Shown piece by piece: positions 25,886 to 36,607 of a DNA stretch of 64,000 nucleotides. A program made the position numbers and the translations under genes. Within the stretch, counting starts at the first letter, position 1; every line of letters starts with the position of its first letter. The stretch covers positions 1 through 64,000 of the forward strand of contig JALHSP010000060.1 of assembly GCA_022865305.1 (NCBI GenBank), given 5' to 3'. The notes beneath the pieces were generated by a model. The model did not search any database. It worked only from the letters and a program-made list of their open reading frames with translations, and was not told the DNA's origin. The stretch is from Bacteroidales bacterium. Lineage in GTDB: Bacteria; Bacteroidota; Bacteroidia; Bacteroidales; VadinHA17.

Positions 25886-26878
25886 TTAATCTTTCTCTAA
25901 TTTATATTTGCTTACATCCATGCCAAACGAAAGGCTCATGGATTCCAGCAATTCATCCAGCTCGGTAAGCGATTTCTTGCCAAAGTTCCTGAATTTAAGC
26001 AGATCGTTCTTGTTGAACTTGACAAGATCGCCAAGTGTTTCTACTTCTGCTGCTTTAAGGCAGTTAAGTGCCCTGACTGACAGATCCAGGTCTATCAGCT
26101 TTGTTTTGAGCAATTGCCTCATATGCAGAACCTCCTCATCAAATTCCTCATTGGCCAGCTTATCATCAGAGTCCAGGGTAATCTTTTCATCGGAGAAAAG
26201 CATAAAGTGATAAATAAGAATTTTGGCTGCCTCCTTGAGTGCATCTTTAGGATAAACAGATCCGTCAGTTTCAATCTCAAAAAGAAGTTTCTCATAGTCA
26301 GTTTTCTGCTCAACGCGATAGTTTTCAACTGAATATTTTACATTCCGGACAGGGGTAAAAATTGAATCAATTGCAATAATGCCAAACTCACTGTCAACAG
26401 GTTCATTTTCTTCCGCAGGCACATAACCTCTTCCTTTGCTTATTGTAAGTTCAATCTGAATCTTAACATCAGATTCCATTCGGAAAATAACCAGATCTGG
26501 ATTAAGCACCTCGAAGCTGCTGAGGGCATTGTTCAGATTAGCTGCCTTGAATGTTTCCTGATTGTGGATTTTGATCGTGATTTTTTCATGATCAACATCA
26601 TCAACCGTTCTTTTAAAACGGACCTGTTTCAGGTTCAGGATAATTTCAGTCACATCCTCCATAACAACTGGGATGGTAGAGAACTCATGGTCGATACCTT
26701 CGATCTTAACTGTTGTGATGGCAAAACCTTCAAGCGACGAGAGAAGGATTCTCCTCAGCGCATTGCCTACAGTAATACCATAGCCAGGTTCAAGCGGACG
26801 GAATTCAAATTTTCCGATCTTGTCATCCGCTTCCAGCATTATTACTTTATCAGGCTTCTGGAATGATAAAATGGGCAT
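25886..26878 (-). CDS. rpoA: RNA polymerase alpha subunit
   Basis: The alpha subunit seeds RNA polymerase assembly and contacts activators and UP elements. Of 330 residues, about 1-230 form the N-terminal assembly domain ([36 protein letters not shown]). A linker follows. The C-terminal domain (about 255-325) includes [20 protein letters not shown] and [12 protein letters not shown]. It sits between rpsD and rplQ, the standard alpha-operon order. Confidence 0.98.
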   Translation of the reverse strand: MPILSFQKPDKVIMLEADDKIGKFEFRPLEPGYGITVGNALRRILLSSLEGFAITTVKIEGIDHEFSTIPVVMEDVTEIILNLKQVRFKRTVDDVDHEKITIKIHNQETFKAANLNNALSSFEVLNPDLVIFRMESDVKIQIELTISKGRGYVPAEENEPVDSEFGIIAIDSIFTPVRNVKYSVENYRVEQKTDYEKLLFEIETDGSVYPKDALKEAAKILIYHFMLFSDEKITLDSDDKLANEEFDEEVLHMRQLLKTKLIDLDLSVRALNCLKAAEVETLGDLVKFNKNDLLKFRNFGKKSLTELDELLESMSLSFGMDVSKYKLEKD

Positions 26879-26896
26879 AGAATTATTCTTATATTA

Positions 26897-27505
26897 TTAC
26901 TTTGAATACAATTCAACTATCAGTTGTTCTTTTATATCTTCCGGAATATCTGTGCGTTCAGGCACATTCATAAATTTACCAGCCATTTGAGCCTCATCCC
27001 ACTCCAGCCATGAAAGCTTTGAACCCTTCCGTGTAGTAATTGAATCTATAATTGATTCAAGTGATTTAGATTTTTCACGAACTCCGATGATATCTCCGGG
27101 TCTGAGCTGAAATGATGGAATATTAACAACTTCTCCGTTCACTGTAATATGACGATGAGAGACCAGCTGACGTGCACTTGCCCTGGTTGGTGCAACACCA
27201 AGACGATAGACAACATTATCGAGACGGGCTTCAAGAAGCTGGAGAAGCATCTCCCCAGTAACACCTTTGCTCCTTGATGCTTTTTCGAAGGTATTGCGGA
27301 ATTGTCGCTCCAGTACACCATAGGTATATTTAGCTTTCTGCTTTTCCCTGAGCTGAACCCCGTATTCCGAAGTCTTCTTCCTCTTTTTGTTCATTCCGTG
27401 CTGCCCGGGAGGGAAATTTTTTCTATCCAGGTGCTTATCTGGTCCGAAAATAGGATCACCAAATTTTCTTGCGATTCTTGATTTTGGGCCGGTATATCTT
27501 GCCAT
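26897..27505 (-). CDS. rpsD: Ribosomal protein S4
   Basis: This primary 16S rRNA binder has 202 residues. The S4 RNA-binding domain covers about 92-160 ([34 protein letters not shown]). The N-terminus ([16 protein letters not shown]) lacks the zinc-binding cysteines of C+ forms. It lies between rpsK and rpoA. Confidence 0.98.
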   Translation of the reverse strand: MARYTGPKSRIARKFGDPIFGPDKHLDRKNFPPGQHGMNKKRKKTSEYGVQLREKQKAKYTYGVLERQFRNTFEKASRSKGVTGEMLLQLLEARLDNVVYRLGVAPTRASARQLVSHRHITVNGEVVNIPSFQLRPGDIIGVREKSKSLESIIDSITTRKGSKLSWLEWDEAQMAGKFMNVPERTDIPEDIKEQLIVELYSK

Positions 27506-27555
27506 TGTCCTTTAATATTTATATTATATCAGATAATTAATCAATTTAAATACTA

Positions 27556-27945
27556 TTATACTCTTCTTCTCCCCGGAGCACGGCAGCCATTATGTGGCAT
27601 CGGAGTTACATCAATTATTTCAGTGACTTCAATACCAACATTGCTGATGGTTCTGATTGCTGATTCACGACCTGATCCCGGGCCTTTAACAAAAACCTTT
27701 ACCTTTCTTAAACCAAGGTCATAAGCTATTTTACCACATTCTTCCGATGCCATCTGCGCAGCATACGGAGTGTTTTTCTTGGAACCCTTGAATCCCATCT
27801 TCCCTGCAGAAGCCCACGAAATAACCTGACCAGAATTATTTGTCAGTGAAACGATAATATTATTAAATGATGAATGAACATGCGCCTGGCCTGACGGTTC
27901 AACCTTTACAATCCTCTTTTTTAATGCTCCAGTCTTCTTTGCCAT
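27556..27945 (-). CDS. rpsK: Ribosomal protein S11
   Basis: This platform protein of the 30S subunit has 129 residues. The core shows ASFNN-type sequence ([20 protein letters not shown]) and [15 protein letters not shown]. It ends with the conserved [18 protein letters not shown]. It is 7 bp downstream of rpsM. Confidence 0.98.
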   Translation of the reverse strand: MAKKTGALKKRIVKVEPSGQAHVHSSFNNIIVSLTNNSGQVISWASAGKMGFKGSKKNTPYAAQMASEECGKIAYDLGLRKVKVFVKGPGSGRESAIRTISNVGIEVTEIIDVTPMPHNGCRAPGRRRV

Positions 27946-27952
27946 TGTCTAT

Positions 27953-28330
27953 TTATTTAGTAGCTTTCTTCTTGTTTGCAACAGTTTTTTTTCTGCCCTT
28001 CCGTGTCCTGGCGTTATTCTTTGTGCTCTGGCCTCTTACAGGCAAACCAATTCTGTGACGGACTCCGCGGTAACATCCAATATCCATAAGTCTTTTTATA
28101 TTCATCTGAGTTTCTGACCGAAGTTCACCCTCAAGCTTAAAGTTATCATTAAGAATCCGGCGGATGTTATTTATCTGCTCATCAGTCCATTCCTGAACCT
28201 TTGTATTCCTGTCAACACCAGCTTCATCGAGTACTTTTTGTGCTGTGCTCCTGCCAACTCCGTAAATATAAGTCAGGCCAATTTCGCCTCTTTTATGTCT
28301 GGGTAAGTCTACCCCTATAATTCTTGCCAT
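27953..28330 (-). CDS. rpsM: Ribosomal protein S13
   Basis: This 30S head protein, 125 residues, contacts the 50S subunit and P-site tRNA. It begins [20 protein letters not shown] and has the helix-two-turn-helix region [19 protein letters not shown]. The tail [20 protein letters not shown] is strongly basic. It follows rpmJ by 39 bp. Confidence 0.98.
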   Translation of the reverse strand: MARIIGVDLPRHKRGEIGLTYIYGVGRSTAQKVLDEAGVDRNTKVQEWTDEQINNIRRILNDNFKLEGELRSETQMNIKRLMDIGCYRGVRHRIGLPVRGQSTKNNARTRKGRKKTVANKKKATK

Positions 28331-28369
28331 ATATTACTTTTCTTAAATAAGTTGCAAAATTAGTTAAAA

Positions 28370-28486
28370 TTATCCCTGCCTCTGTTTAAACTTGGGATTT
28401 TTCTTACTAATAACGTAAAGACGCCCTTTTCTTCTGACGATTTTACAGTCAGCGCTGCGCTTTTTTATGGATGCTCTTACTTTCAT
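28370..28486 (-). CDS. rpmJ: Ribosomal protein L36, zinc-free (C-) form
   Basis: This 38-residue protein begins [20 protein letters not shown] and ends NPKFKQRQG. Of the zinc ligands of C+ L36 only one cysteine remains (Cys14); the others are replaced, so it is a C- form that should not need zinc. It begins at ATG 28486, 14 bp after infA. Confidence 0.95.
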   Translation of the reverse strand: MKVRASIKKRSADCKIVRRKGRLYVISKKNPKFKQRQG

Positions 28487-28500
28487 TATTTAAATATTTC

Positions 28501-28719
28501 TTATTTATACCTGAATGTTATTCTTCCTTTTGTAAGATCGTATGGTGACATTTCCACCTTTACTTTGTCACCAGGCAGAATCTTAATATAATGCATTCTA
28601 ATTTTCCCCGAGATGTGCGCGGTTATGATATGCCCATTTTCAAGCTCCGCCCTGAACATAGCATTGGAAAGAGCTTCAATAATTGTACCGTCTTGCTCAA
28701 TTGATGGTTGTTTGGCCAT
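28501..28719 (-). CDS. infA: Translation initiation factor IF-1
   Basis: This 72-residue single OB-fold protein binds the A site of the 30S subunit during initiation. The family motifs are [33 protein letters not shown] and [11 protein letters not shown]. It lies 4 bp after map and 14 bp before rpmJ. Confidence 0.98.
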   Translation of the reverse strand: MAKQPSIEQDGTIIEALSNAMFRAELENGHIITAHISGKIRMHYIKILPGDKVKVEMSPYDLTKGRITFRYK

Positions 28720-28723
28720 ACGA

Positions 28724-29503
28724 TTACATTTTACTTAAAACTTCTTCAATAAATTTAAACGTTGTTAAAACGTCTGCTTTTCCTTTATTTACTGCAACGG
28801 CATATTCAAAATGTGCCGAAGGTTTTCCATCAGCGGTCTTAATAGTCCACCCGTCTCTCATCTGCATTGTCTCTCTCCTGCCCATATTTATCATTGGTTC
28901 TATGCAGATCACCAGTCCTTTTTCCATTTTCGGGCCTGCTCCTTTTTTACCATAGTTTGGCACCTCTGGAGGTTCGTGTAATTTTGTTCCGATACCATGC
29001 CCCACAAGTTCCCTCACTACTGAAAATCCACCGCTTTCAGCTTTGGTCTGTACCGCATATGAAATATCACCAACACGGTTTCCGGCAACAGCAGCATTAA
29101 CGCCCTCTTCGAGCGATGCTTTGGTGTAATCCAGAAGACACCGGACTTCTTCTGCTATCTCTCCCACAGGAAAAGTATAAGCACTGTCCCCATACCATCC
29201 GTTGAGAATTACTCCACAATCAATTGATATTATATCTCCTTCCTTGAGAGTATAATCAGACGGGATACCGTGAACCACTTCATCGTTGACAGATGTACAG
29301 AGGGTTTTAGGAAAACCACCATATCCCTTGAATGCCGGGATTGCTCCGTTATCATGGATAAACGTCTCAGCAATTTTATCGAGATAAAGTGTGGTAATAC
29401 CGGGTTTTATAAATGCTGCAACCTCCGCAAGTGTTCTCGACACCAGGATATTGCTCTCTTTTAACAACCCGACCTCTTCATCAGTTTTTAAATACAACAT
29501 CAA
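28724..29503 (-). CDS. map: Methionine aminopeptidase, type I
   Basis: The enzyme removes the N-terminal Met from new proteins. Of its 259 residues the metal-binding set is visible: Asp in [19 protein letters not shown], His in [12 protein letters not shown], and Glu in CIEPMINMG and HFEYAVAV. The N-terminus lacks a zinc-finger extension. It lies between secY and infA, the usual spc-operon position in this phylum. MM at the start leaves a one-codon ambiguity. Confidence 0.97.
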   Translation of the reverse strand: MMLYLKTDEEVGLLKESNILVSRTLAEVAAFIKPGITTLYLDKIAETFIHDNGAIPAFKGYGGFPKTLCTSVNDEVVHGIPSDYTLKEGDIISIDCGVILNGWYGDSAYTFPVGEIAEEVRCLLDYTKASLEEGVNAAVAGNRVGDISYAVQTKAESGGFSVVRELVGHGIGTKLHEPPEVPNYGKKGAGPKMEKGLVICIEPMINMGRRETMQMRDGWTIKTADGKPSAHFEYAVAVNKGKADVLTTFKFIEEVLSKM

Positions 29504-29518
29504 AGAACGTAAAACTAT

Positions 29519-30847
29519 TTAAATTGAGGTGACAGCACCAGACCTGCCCTTGACACGGCCCGACTTCATCAGACCATCATAATGTCGCATCAGCAGGTGA
29601 CTTTCAATCTGTTGCAGAGTATCAAGAACAACTCCGACAAGGATTAAAAGGGTTGTTCCCCCATAAAATTGTGCAAACTGAGGTGTTATATGGGCTAGAA
29701 CCGCAATAGAAGGCAGAATGGCAATTATTGCCAGGAATATTGAACCTGGTAATGTGATCCTTGACATTATTGTATCAAAGAATTCCACTGTTTTCCTGCC
29801 AGGTTTAATCCCGGGAATAAATCCTCCGTTTTTCTTCATATCTTCTGCCATCTGAACAGGATTGATGGTAATGGCTGTGTAAAAATATGTGAACAGAACT
29901 ATCATAAGACCCATCACCAGATTGTACCAGAATCCATACATATTTTGCATTGCAATAACGAATCCCGATCCGGAACTTGCATATTTTGTGAAGATAAGCG
30001 GGATCATCATAATCGCCTGGGCAAAAATTATAGGCATAACTCCTGCTGCATTGACCTTAAGAGGAATATATTGCCTTACTCCGCCATATTGTTTATTTCC
30101 GACAATCCTTCTGGCATACTGAACAGGAACCCGTCTTGTGCCCTGTACTATAAGTATTGTGCACAGCACAACTACAAATAATAATACTATCTCGATTATA
30201 AGGGCAATTGCTCCGCCAGTTCCATTCATTCTTGTTCCAAATTCAAAGATAAAGTTTGCAGGCAACCTGGCAACTATACCTATCATTATTATCAGGGAAA
30301 TCCCATTCCCGATACCCTTATCTGTAATCTTTTCACCGAGCCACATGACAAATATAGTCCCCGCTGTAAGAATGATCACTGAAGAGACCTTAAAGAAGTA
30401 CCCTGTCAGAACAAATGCTGAAGGATCAAGTGTTGCATTAAGGTTCACAAGGTAAGTGGGAGCCTGAAGAATAAGGATACCTACTGTCAGGTATCTTGTA
30501 TACTGATTCATTTTCCGTCTTCCGCTTTCTCCCTCTTTCTGCAATTTCTGGAAATAAGGGAACACTATCCCAAGAAGCTGAACAACAATGGAAGCCGAAA
30601 TATAAGGCATTATTCCAAGGGCAAATATTGAGGCCTGGGAGAATGCGCCCCCGGAGAACATATCAAGCAAACCCATAATACCGGAAGATGTCTGATCTCT
30701 TAGGTTCCCCAGCTGGGAAGGATCAATACCAGGAAGTGTAATATACTTTCCAAGTCTGTATAACGCAATGATTGCCAACGTATATAGCAACCTTACCCGA
30801 AGATCTTCTATCTTGAAAATGTTTTTTATGGTCTGAATCAGTCTCAT
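29519..30847 (-). CDS. secY: Preprotein translocase subunit SecY
   Basis: This is the channel subunit of the Sec translocon, with about ten transmembrane helices in 442 residues. Signatures include ITLPGIDPSQL, the plug-helix region SGGAFSQASIFALGIMPYIS and ILQAPTYL. The cytoplasmic loop RRVPVQYARRIVGNKQYGG binds SecA and ribosomes. It starts 4 bp downstream of rplO. Confidence 0.98.
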   Translation of the reverse strand: MRLIQTIKNIFKIEDLRVRLLYTLAIIALYRLGKYITLPGIDPSQLGNLRDQTSSGIMGLLDMFSGGAFSQASIFALGIMPYISASIVVQLLGIVFPYFQKLQKEGESGRRKMNQYTRYLTVGILILQAPTYLVNLNATLDPSAFVLTGYFFKVSSVIILTAGTIFVMWLGEKITDKGIGNGISLIIMIGIVARLPANFIFEFGTRMNGTGGAIALIIEIVLLFVVVLCTILIVQGTRRVPVQYARRIVGNKQYGGVRQYIPLKVNAAGVMPIIFAQAIMMIPLIFTKYASSGSGFVIAMQNMYGFWYNLVMGLMIVLFTYFYTAITINPVQMAEDMKKNGGFIPGIKPGRKTVEFFDTIMSRITLPGSIFLAIIAILPSIAVLAHITPQFAQFYGGTTLLILVGVVLDTLQQIESHLLMRHYDGLMKSGRVKGRSGAVTSI

Positions 30848-30851
30848 GAAA

Positions 30852-31298
30852 TTAAAGTTTTACTATGGTTCCCTGTTTGGCTTCAATAGCTGCAATAGCC
30901 GATTTGCTGAAAGCGTGGGCATGAACTTCAAGTTTCTTCTCGAGAGTACCTTTTCCCAGAATTTTTACCAGTGTATTCTTGGAAATCAGTCCTGCTTTTA
31001 CAAGCACCTCTATATCAATCTTTTCAAGCTTATTTTTATCAGCAAGGTTCTGAAGCATACCAATATTAATTCCTTTATATTCCCTGCGGTTAATATTCTT
31101 GAAACCATATTTCGGAACACGTCTCTGGAGAGGCATCTGTCCTCCTTCAAATCCTATTTTCTTGCTATAACCTGATCTGGATTTAGCTCCTTTATGTCCC
31201 CTTGTCGATGTTCCTCCTCTTCCTGAACCTTGACCGCGACCCAGACGCTTGTTCTTTTTTACTGATCCTTTAGCAGGTTTTAAGTTACTCAAATCCAT
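30852..31298 (-). CDS. rplO: Ribosomal protein L15
   Basis: This late-assembling 50S protein has 148 residues. It opens MDLSNLKPAKGSVKKNKRLG with the Gly/Arg-rich RGQGSGRGGTSTRGHKGAKS segment, followed by GFEGGQMPLQRRVPKYGF. It lies between rpmD and secY. Confidence 0.98.
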   Translation of the reverse strand: MDLSNLKPAKGSVKKNKRLGRGQGSGRGGTSTRGHKGAKSRSGYSKKIGFEGGQMPLQRRVPKYGFKNINRREYKGINIGMLQNLADKNKLEKIDIEVLVKAGLISKNTLVKILGKGTLEKKLEVHAHAFSKSAIAAIEAKQGTIVKL

Positions 31299-31328
31299 AA
31301 CCTTTAATATATAAATATGGTTAATACC

Positions 31329-31508
31329 TTAAATATTTTCAATTTTAACAAGGTGCCTGATCTTTTCCACCATTCCCAGAATCTGTGGGGTGGCTTCATG
31401 TTCAACACTGTGGTTTAATTTCCGGATACCAAGAGCTTCAAGAGTTCTTTTTTGTCTTGGGGGTCTGCCGTTTTTGCTTTTCACCTGTGTAATGCGAATT
31501 TTTGCCAT
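31329..31508 (-). CDS. rpmD: Ribosomal protein L30
   Basis: This 59-residue protein begins MAKIRITQVKSKNGRPPRQK and continues RTLEALGIRKLNHSVEH, typical of the short bacterial L30. The start ATG is at 31508 and the TAA at 31329-31331. It lies 14 bp after rpsE and 30 bp before rplO. Confidence 0.95.
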   Translation of the reverse strand: MAKIRITQVKSKNGRPPRQKRTLEALGIRKLNHSVEHEATPQILGMVEKIRHLVKIENI

Positions 31509-31522
31509 TTCAATGCGTTTTA

Positions 31523-32038
31523 TTAACCGTTAAAAACTTTTTCCATTGACACGCCCCTGTGCTCCGCTATTGTAAAAGGATCACGCATTTCGAGAAGAGC
31601 AGCAAAAGTCGCTTTCACAAGATTATGAGGGTTTGAAGAGCCTTTTGATTTGGCAAGCACATTCTTTACACCTACACTCTCAAGAACAGCACGCATAGCA
31701 CCCCCTGCTTTTACTCCAGTACCTTCAGAAGCAGGCTTTATAAGGATTTTTGCGCCACCAAATTTGGCAACCTGTTCGTGAGGTATTGTACCATTTATCA
31801 ACGGTACTTTTATCAGGTTCTTCTTTGCATCTTCGATACCCTTTGCGATAGCTGTAGTTACTTCATTGGCTTTACCCAGACCATGGCCAACTATTCCATC
31901 TTCATTTCCAACAACCACAATAGCTGAGAAACTAAATGTACGTCCTCCTTTTGTTACCTTGGTAACTCTCTGGATACTGACCAGTCTGTCTTTCAATTCC
32001 AGATCGCTGGTTTTAACTTTCCTTATACCTTCTGCCAT
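31523..32038 (-). CDS. rpsE: Ribosomal protein S5
   Basis: This 30S protein acts in decoding fidelity and mRNA unwinding. It has 171 residues with a double-stranded RNA-binding N-terminal domain ([40 protein letters not shown]) and a C-terminal domain containing [20 protein letters not shown]. It lies 3 bp after rplR. Confidence 0.98.
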   Translation of the reverse strand: MAEGIRKVKTSDLELKDRLVSIQRVTKVTKGGRTFSFSAIVVVGNEDGIVGHGLGKANEVTTAIAKGIEDAKKNLIKVPLINGTIPHEQVAKFGGAKILIKPASEGTGVKAGGAMRAVLESVGVKNVLAKSKGSSNPHNLVKATFAALLEMRDPFTIAEHRGVSMEKVFNG

Positions 32039-32041
32039 AAT

Positions 32042-32401
32042 TTAGAATTTTAATCCTCCCTCGCGGGCTGCATCAGCCAATGATTTTACTCTGCCATGAT
32101 ATTTATATCCGCTTCTGTCGAATACCACTTTCTCTATACCTTTCCCCTTGCATTTTGAAGCCAGGAGCTTTCCGACAAGCTTAGCCTGTTCGGTTTTCTT
32201 AATGGTTGTATTTGCAGCGATATCCTTTTCTTTTGATGAAGCCGATAAAAGAGTGACCCTGTTCAGGTCATCAACAACCTGAACATAAATCTGTTTATTG
32301 CTACGGTATACTGCTAACCTTGGTAGTTCTGCAGTCCCGTGTAATTTTTTACGGATCCTCATCTTTATCCTTTTCCTTCTTTCCAACTTAGTTAAGGCCA
32401 T
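32042..32401 (-). CDS. rplR: Ribosomal protein L18
   Basis: This 5S rRNA-binding protein has 119 residues from [20 protein letters not shown], through [17 protein letters not shown], to [20 protein letters not shown]. The ATG at 32401 is preferred over an upstream in-frame start at 32413 that would add four residues. It lies between rplF and rpsE. Confidence 0.97.
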   Translation of the reverse strand: MALTKLERRKRIKMRIRKKLHGTAELPRLAVYRSNKQIYVQVVDDLNRVTLLSASSKEKDIAANTTIKKTEQAKLVGKLLASKCKGKGIEKVVFDRSGYKYHGRVKSLADAAREGGLKF

Positions 32402-32421
32402 CTTATTAAACATTTACTATT

Positions 32422-32976
32422 TTAAACACTTGCAGATTTTCCAGCCTTCCTTCTGAGCTGTTCTCCTACAAACTTAATCCCTTTGCCTTTATAAGGTTCC
32501 GGGGGCCGGAGCGACCTTATTTTTGCAGCTACATGCCCGATAAGCTGTTTATCGATGCTGGTCAGGGTAATAACAGGATTGCTCCTCCTCTCGGTTTTTG
32601 TTTCAATTTTAACCTCATTCGGGAGCTGAATAATAATATCGTGAGAATAGCCAAGGCTCATTCCCAGTTGTTGACCTTTAGCTTCGGCACGATATCCAAC
32701 TCCAACAAGCTCAAGCTCCTTTTTGTACCCCTGAGAAACACCGGTGACCATATTGGCGATAAGCGCCCGGTAAAGACCATGTAACGATTTATGATTTTTC
32801 GATTCCGTTGGTCTTGTTAAAATAACCTCGTTATCCACTACTTCAACCTTCAGGTCTTTGTCAATAACTTGATCTAATTCTCCCAAAGGTCCCTTCACAC
32901 TTACCACATTAGCATCGCTGACACTTACAGTAACGCCCTTAGGCAGGTTTACAGGCAATTTTCCTATTCGTGACAT
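32422..32976 (-). CDS. rplF: Ribosomal protein L6
   Basis: This 184-residue 50S protein lies near the factor-binding site and has two similar alpha/beta domains. It begins MSRIGKLPVNLPKGVTVSVS and has the C-terminal signature RPPEPYKGKGIKFVGEQLRR. It lies 15 bp after rpsH. Confidence 0.98.
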   Translation of the reverse strand: MSRIGKLPVNLPKGVTVSVSDANVVSVKGPLGELDQVIDKDLKVEVVDNEVILTRPTESKNHKSLHGLYRALIANMVTGVSQGYKKELELVGVGYRAEAKGQQLGMSLGYSHDIIIQLPNEVKIETKTERRSNPVITLTSIDKQLIGHVAAKIRSLRPPEPYKGKGIKFVGEQLRRKAGKSASV

Positions 32977-32991
32977 TAAGCTTCCTCCTGA

Positions 32992-33390
32992 TTAATAAAC
33001 ATAACATAATACTTCACCACCTATTTTTTCTTTTTTTGCCTCTTTATCGGTCATCAATCCTTTTGAGGTTGAAATAATTGCAATTCCCAGACCGTTCAGG
33101 ACCCTGGGTAAATCATCAACTCCTGCATAATGCCTGAGACCGGGGCGGCTGATTCTCTGTAATTCTTTTATTGCAGGTTTTTTGCTCCTGGGATTATATT
33201 TCAAAGCAATCTTTAAAATTCCCTGTGGATTTTCACCATCAATAACCTTATAGCTAAGAATATACCCTTTTTCAAAAAGAATTCTTGCAATCTCCTTCTT
33301 GAGATTTGATGCTGGTGCCTCTACAACCTTATGACCGGCCAAAATGGCATTTCTTATTCTGGTCAGTAAATCTGCAATTGGATCCGTCAT
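32992..33390 (-). CDS. rpsH: Ribosomal protein S8
   Basis: This 16S rRNA-binding protein of 132 residues, a translational repressor of spc operons in other bacteria, opens [20 protein letters not shown]. It ends with the conserved [19 protein letters not shown] and GGEVLCYVY. It lies 37 bp after rpsN. Confidence 0.98.
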   Translation of the reverse strand: MTDPIADLLTRIRNAILAGHKVVEAPASNLKKEIARILFEKGYILSYKVIDGENPQGILKIALKYNPRSKKPAIKELQRISRPGLRHYAGVDDLPRVLNGLGIAIISTSKGLMTDKEAKKEKIGGEVLCYVY

Positions 33391-33427
33391 CTTTAATTAT
33401 TTAATATAGTTTATATTCATTCCTTTA

Positions 33428-33697
33428 TTACCAGCTGGCTTTTTTTACACCCGGTATGAGCCCGAATGATGCCATCTCCCTGAAAGTAATCCTGCTGATT
33501 CCGAATTGTCTCATATAACCTCTCGAACGGCCTGTTATCTTGCATCGGTTCCTCATCCTGTTAGGATTAGAATTTCGCGGCAGGCGGCTTAATCCGACGT
33601 AATTACCTTCGGCCTTCAGCTGAGCTCTTTTCGCAGCATATTTCTGTACCAGTCTTGCGCGTTTTACTTCACGGGCTTTCATTGATTCCTTAGCCAT
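33428..33697 (-). CDS. rpsN: Ribosomal protein S14, zinc-free (C-) form
   Basis: This 89-residue protein begins [20 protein letters not shown] and ends [20 protein letters not shown] plus KASW. The long C- form without paired CxxC motifs shows that no zinc is needed. The ATG at 33697 starts 4 bp after the rplE stop; an in-frame upstream extension would overlap rplE and lacks family support. Confidence 0.97.
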   Translation of the reverse strand: MAKESMKAREVKRARLVQKYAAKRAQLKAEGNYVGLSRLPRNSNPNRMRNRCKITGRSRGYMRQFGISRITFREMASFGLIPGVKKASW

Positions 33698-33701
33698 ATT
33701 T

Positions 33702-34253
33702 TCAGTTTTTAGATGTTTTGAAGGGTAAACCAAAGTTCCTCAGCAGGGCAAGAGCCTCTTCGTCGGTCTTTGCGGACGTAACAAATGTAACCTGAAAACC
33801 CATAATCTTTGCAACCTTATCGAGGTCGATCTCAGGGAAGATAATCTGCTCCGTAATTCCCAGGGTATAATTGCCCCGACCGTCGAGTTTGGCGTTTATC
33901 CCTTTAAAGTCGCGTATACGCGGAAGTGCAACACATATAAGTCTTTCAAGAAACTCATACATCCTCTCTTTACGTAAGGTGACCATTATGCCTATCGGCA
34001 TATTTTTTCTCAGTTTGAAGTTCGAAATATCTTTTGATGAGTAAGTAAGAACAGCCTTCTGACCTGCGATATCTGTTAATTCCTTAACACCGAATTCAAG
34101 CAGTTTCTTATCAGCAATAGCTTGCCCAACACCCTGATTAAGAACTATTTTCTTCAACTTTGGGACCTGCATTACGGTTTTGTAACCGAATTCCTTCATT
34201 AATGCAGGAACGATCTCATCATTAAACTTGGTTTTTAGCGCAGGTACATACAT
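33702..34253 (-). CDS. rplE: Ribosomal protein L5
   Basis: This 5S rRNA-binding protein of 183 residues contacts P-site tRNA. Signatures are [37 protein letters not shown] and [19 protein letters not shown]. It shares one nucleotide with the rplX stop (TAATG), which suggests coupled translation. Confidence 0.98.
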   Translation of the reverse strand: MYVPALKTKFNDEIVPALMKEFGYKTVMQVPKLKKIVLNQGVGQAIADKKLLEFGVKELTDIAGQKAVLTYSSKDISNFKLRKNMPIGIMVTLRKERMYEFLERLICVALPRIRDFKGINAKLDGRGNYTLGITEQIIFPEIDLDKVAKIMGFQVTFVTSAKTDEEALALLRNFGLPFKTSKN

Positions 34254-34576
34254 TACTTGATCTCCTCTTCTGATTTTTTAGAATAACGCACTAATTTATT
34301 TTTTTCATTAAGTCTCTTTCCTATACGCGTAGGTTTACCGGATGTCGGATCAATAAGCATCAGATTTGATAAATGGATTGGTGCTTCTTTTTTCATAATT
34401 CCTCCCTGCGGAGCTTTTGCGTTAGGTTTGGTATGCTTTGATACCATATTAACTCCTTCTACAATAGCCCTGTTCTTATTCCTGTCAACTTCAAGAACCC
34501 TTCCTTTCTGTCCTTTTGATTCACCGGTTATTACCATAACCGTATCTCCTTTTTTAATATGTATCCTTTTTTGCAT
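34253..34576 (-). CDS. rplX: Ribosomal protein L24
   Basis: This assembly-initiating 50S protein has 107 residues. The KOW motif is visible at [20 protein letters not shown], followed by [12 protein letters not shown]. It lies 17 bp after rplN and overlaps rplE by one base. Confidence 0.98.
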   Translation of the reverse strand: MQKRIHIKKGDTVMVITGESKGQKGRVLEVDRNKNRAIVEGVNMVSKHTKPNAKAPQGGIMKKEAPIHLSNLMLIDPTSGKPTRIGKRLNEKNKLVRYSKKSEEEIK

Positions 34577-34593
34577 TGTTGTGTATTTATCTT

Positions 34594-34959
34594 TTACAAC
34601 ACTTCAGGTGCTAACGAAACGATCTTCATGTACTTGTCGCGGAGTTCCCTTGCTACCGGGCCGAAAATACGCGTACCCCTGACTTCATCAAGATTAGTTA
34701 GCAGCACAACTGCATTATCATCAAATCTTATATACGAACCGTCGGGACGACGGATTTCCTTCCTGGTTCTGACAACAACAGCTTTACTTACTGTGCCTTT
34801 TTTTGCTTCACCCGAGGGAAGTGCGGATTTAACACTCACAACAATCTGGTCACCTACAGTTGCATATCTTTTTTTGCTGCCACCCAGAACCCGGATACAT
34901 AATACCTCTTTGGCGCCCGAGTTATCGGCTACTGCCAGTCTGCTTTCCTGCTGTATCAT
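34594..34959 (-). CDS. rplN: Ribosomal protein L14
   Basis: This 121-residue 50S protein at the subunit interface begins [20 protein letters not shown]. It has [20 protein letters not shown] and [19 protein letters not shown]. It lies 2 bp after rpsQ. Confidence 0.98.
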   Translation of the reverse strand: MIQQESRLAVADNSGAKEVLCIRVLGGSKKRYATVGDQIVVSVKSALPSGEAKKGTVSKAVVVRTRKEIRRPDGSYIRFDDNAVVLLTNLDEVRGTRIFGPVARELRDKYMKIVSLAPEVL

Positions 34960-34961
34960 AA

Positions 34962-35216
34962 TTACTTGGCTCTTTCGATTATTTCAATTAATCTCCAGGT
35001 TTTATTTTTGCTCAGAGGCCTGGTCTCTGAAATTCGTACTGTATCACCGATATTGCATGAATTCTCTTCATCGTGCGCCATCAGTTTTTTTGTTTTATTG
35101 ATAAACTTACCGTAAATAGGATGCTTTACTTTCCTTTTGACGGCAACGACGATGGATTTGTCCATTTTATTACTGACAACAACCCCGATACGTTCTTTTC
35201 TAAGATTTCTTTCCAT
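34962..35216 (-). CDS. rpsQ: Ribosomal protein S17
   Basis: This 84-residue OB-fold 16S binder begins [20 protein letters not shown] and contains [20 protein letters not shown] and [15 protein letters not shown] sequence. The ATG at 35216 gives the family N-terminus; a longer in-frame reading to 35285 would overlap rpmC and is not supported. Confidence 0.97.
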   Translation of the reverse strand: MERNLRKERIGVVVSNKMDKSIVVAVKRKVKHPIYGKFINKTKKLMAHDEENSCNIGDTVRISETRPLSKNKTWRLIEIIERAK

Positions 35217-35229
35217 TGCTGATATCTGG

Positions 35230-35433
35230 CTATTTAGATTCCTGTTGTAATTCTCTTGAGTGTAACTCGGTAAGCAGACGTGCAATTGTAATCTTTGTCT
35301 GTTTTAGCTTTTGCGGATTATCAAGCGGAGTAATTGCATGGTTAAGCTTCATGCGAACGAGCATGGTCCTCTCGGTGTCGATACGTTCGAGAAGGTCGGG
35401 AGTGCTTAATTCTCTTATTTCTGGAGTTTTCAT
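35230..35433 (-). CDS. rpmC: Ribosomal protein L29
   Basis: This 67-residue, two-helix 50S protein lies near the exit tunnel. The sequence includes LRVRMKL-type segment [20 protein letters not shown] and the conserved [14 protein letters not shown]. It lies between rplP and rpsQ. Confidence 0.96.
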   Translation of the reverse strand: MKTPEIRELSTPDLLERIDTERTMLVRMKLNHAITPLDNPQKLKQTKITIARLLTELHSRELQQESK

Positions 35434-35448
35434 CTTTTTAATTTTTCA

Positions 35449-35868
35449 TTACTCTACGTAATCGCGTCTTACTACGAATTTTGTTGCTATTGGCAGCTTC
35501 TGTGCTCCGAGACGGAGAGCTTCTTTCGCTACTATATAAGGAACTCCTTCGGCTTCAAGTAATATCCTGCCCGGAGTAACCGGAACAACAAAACCTTCCG
35601 GAGCTCCTTTTCCTTTACCCATACGGACTTCTGCAGGTTTCTTTGTAATAGGTTTATCAGGGAATACCCTTATCCAGAGCTGCCCTTCACGTTTCATATG
35701 ACGTGTAACAGCCTGACGAGCTGCTTCGATCTGCCTTCCGGTAATCCAGGATTGCTCAAGCGCTTTGATACCAAATGACCCGAATGCCAGCTCAGTGCCT
35801 CTCTGGGCATTGCCTTTCATCTTTCCCTTCTGGACTCTCCTGTATTTGGACCTTTTTGGTTGTAACAT
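35449..35868 (-). CDS. rplP: Ribosomal protein L16
   Basis: This 50S protein near the A site has 139 residues. It begins [20 protein letters not shown] and carries the signature [20 protein letters not shown] and [20 protein letters not shown]. It lies between rpsC and rpmC. Confidence 0.98.
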   Translation of the reverse strand: MLQPKRSKYRRVQKGKMKGNAQRGTELAFGSFGIKALEQSWITGRQIEAARQAVTRHMKREGQLWIRVFPDKPITKKPAEVRMGKGKGAPEGFVVPVTPGRILLEAEGVPYIVAKEALRLGAQKLPIATKFVVRRDYVE

Positions 35869-35903
35869 TATTTAATGATTTGAAATTATTTTCTTGTAAT
35901 TCC

Positions 35904-36602
35904 TTATTTCTTTGCTTTCCTCTTCATGCTTTTGCTTTTAGCATTCCTGGCTCCGATGTTAGGGCTAAGGTCTCTCTTGCCATATACTTCACCGTTACAT
36001 ATCCATACTTTGATGCCTATAAGTCCAACCTTTGTATGAGCCTCACCCAGTGCATAATCGATATCTGCCCGGAATGTATGGAGAGGTATACGCCCTTCCT
36101 TATATGTTTCAGTTCTTGCCATTTCTGCTCCACCAAGACGACCTGAAACCACGATTTTTATCCCTTCAGCTCCCATGCGCATTGTGGAAGCAATCGCCAT
36201 TTTAATTGCCCGGCGGTAAGAGATCTTGCCTTCAATCTGACGGGCAACATTATTTCCGACTATGTTTGCATCCAGCTCGGGGCGCTTGACTTCAAATATA
36301 TTTATCTGAACCTCTTTCCTGGTAATCTTCTTAAGTTCTTCCTTGAGCTTGTCGACTTCCTGTCCTCCTTTGCCGATAATGATCCCCGGACGTGCAGTAT
36401 TAACAGTTACTGTTATCAGTTTAAGAGTTCTCTCAATAATTATTTTTGAGATACTTGCTTTTGCAAGCCTGGCATTCAGGTATTCCCTGATCTTTGTATC
36501 TTCAACCAGTTTACCGGAAAAGTCTTTTCCGCCGTACCAGTTTGAATCCCAGCCTTTGATTATACCTAATCTGTTACCTATCGGATTTACTTTTTGTCCC
36601 AT
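35904..36602 (-). CDS. rpsC: Ribosomal protein S3
   Basis: This 30S head protein at the mRNA entry channel has 232 residues. The KH domain includes [20 protein letters not shown], and the C-terminal domain has GCKVEMSGR-like [17 protein letters not shown] and [19 protein letters not shown]. The basic tail is [11 protein letters not shown]. It lies 5 bp after rplV. Confidence 0.98.
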   Translation of the reverse strand: MGQKVNPIGNRLGIIKGWDSNWYGGKDFSGKLVEDTKIREYLNARLAKASISKIIIERTLKLITVTVNTARPGIIIGKGGQEVDKLKEELKKITRKEVQINIFEVKRPELDANIVGNNVARQIEGKISYRRAIKMAIASTMRMGAEGIKIVVSGRLGGAEMARTETYKEGRIPLHTFRADIDYALGEAHTKVGLIGIKVWICNGEVYGKRDLSPNIGARNAKSKSMKRKAKK

Positions 36603-36607
36603 TTATT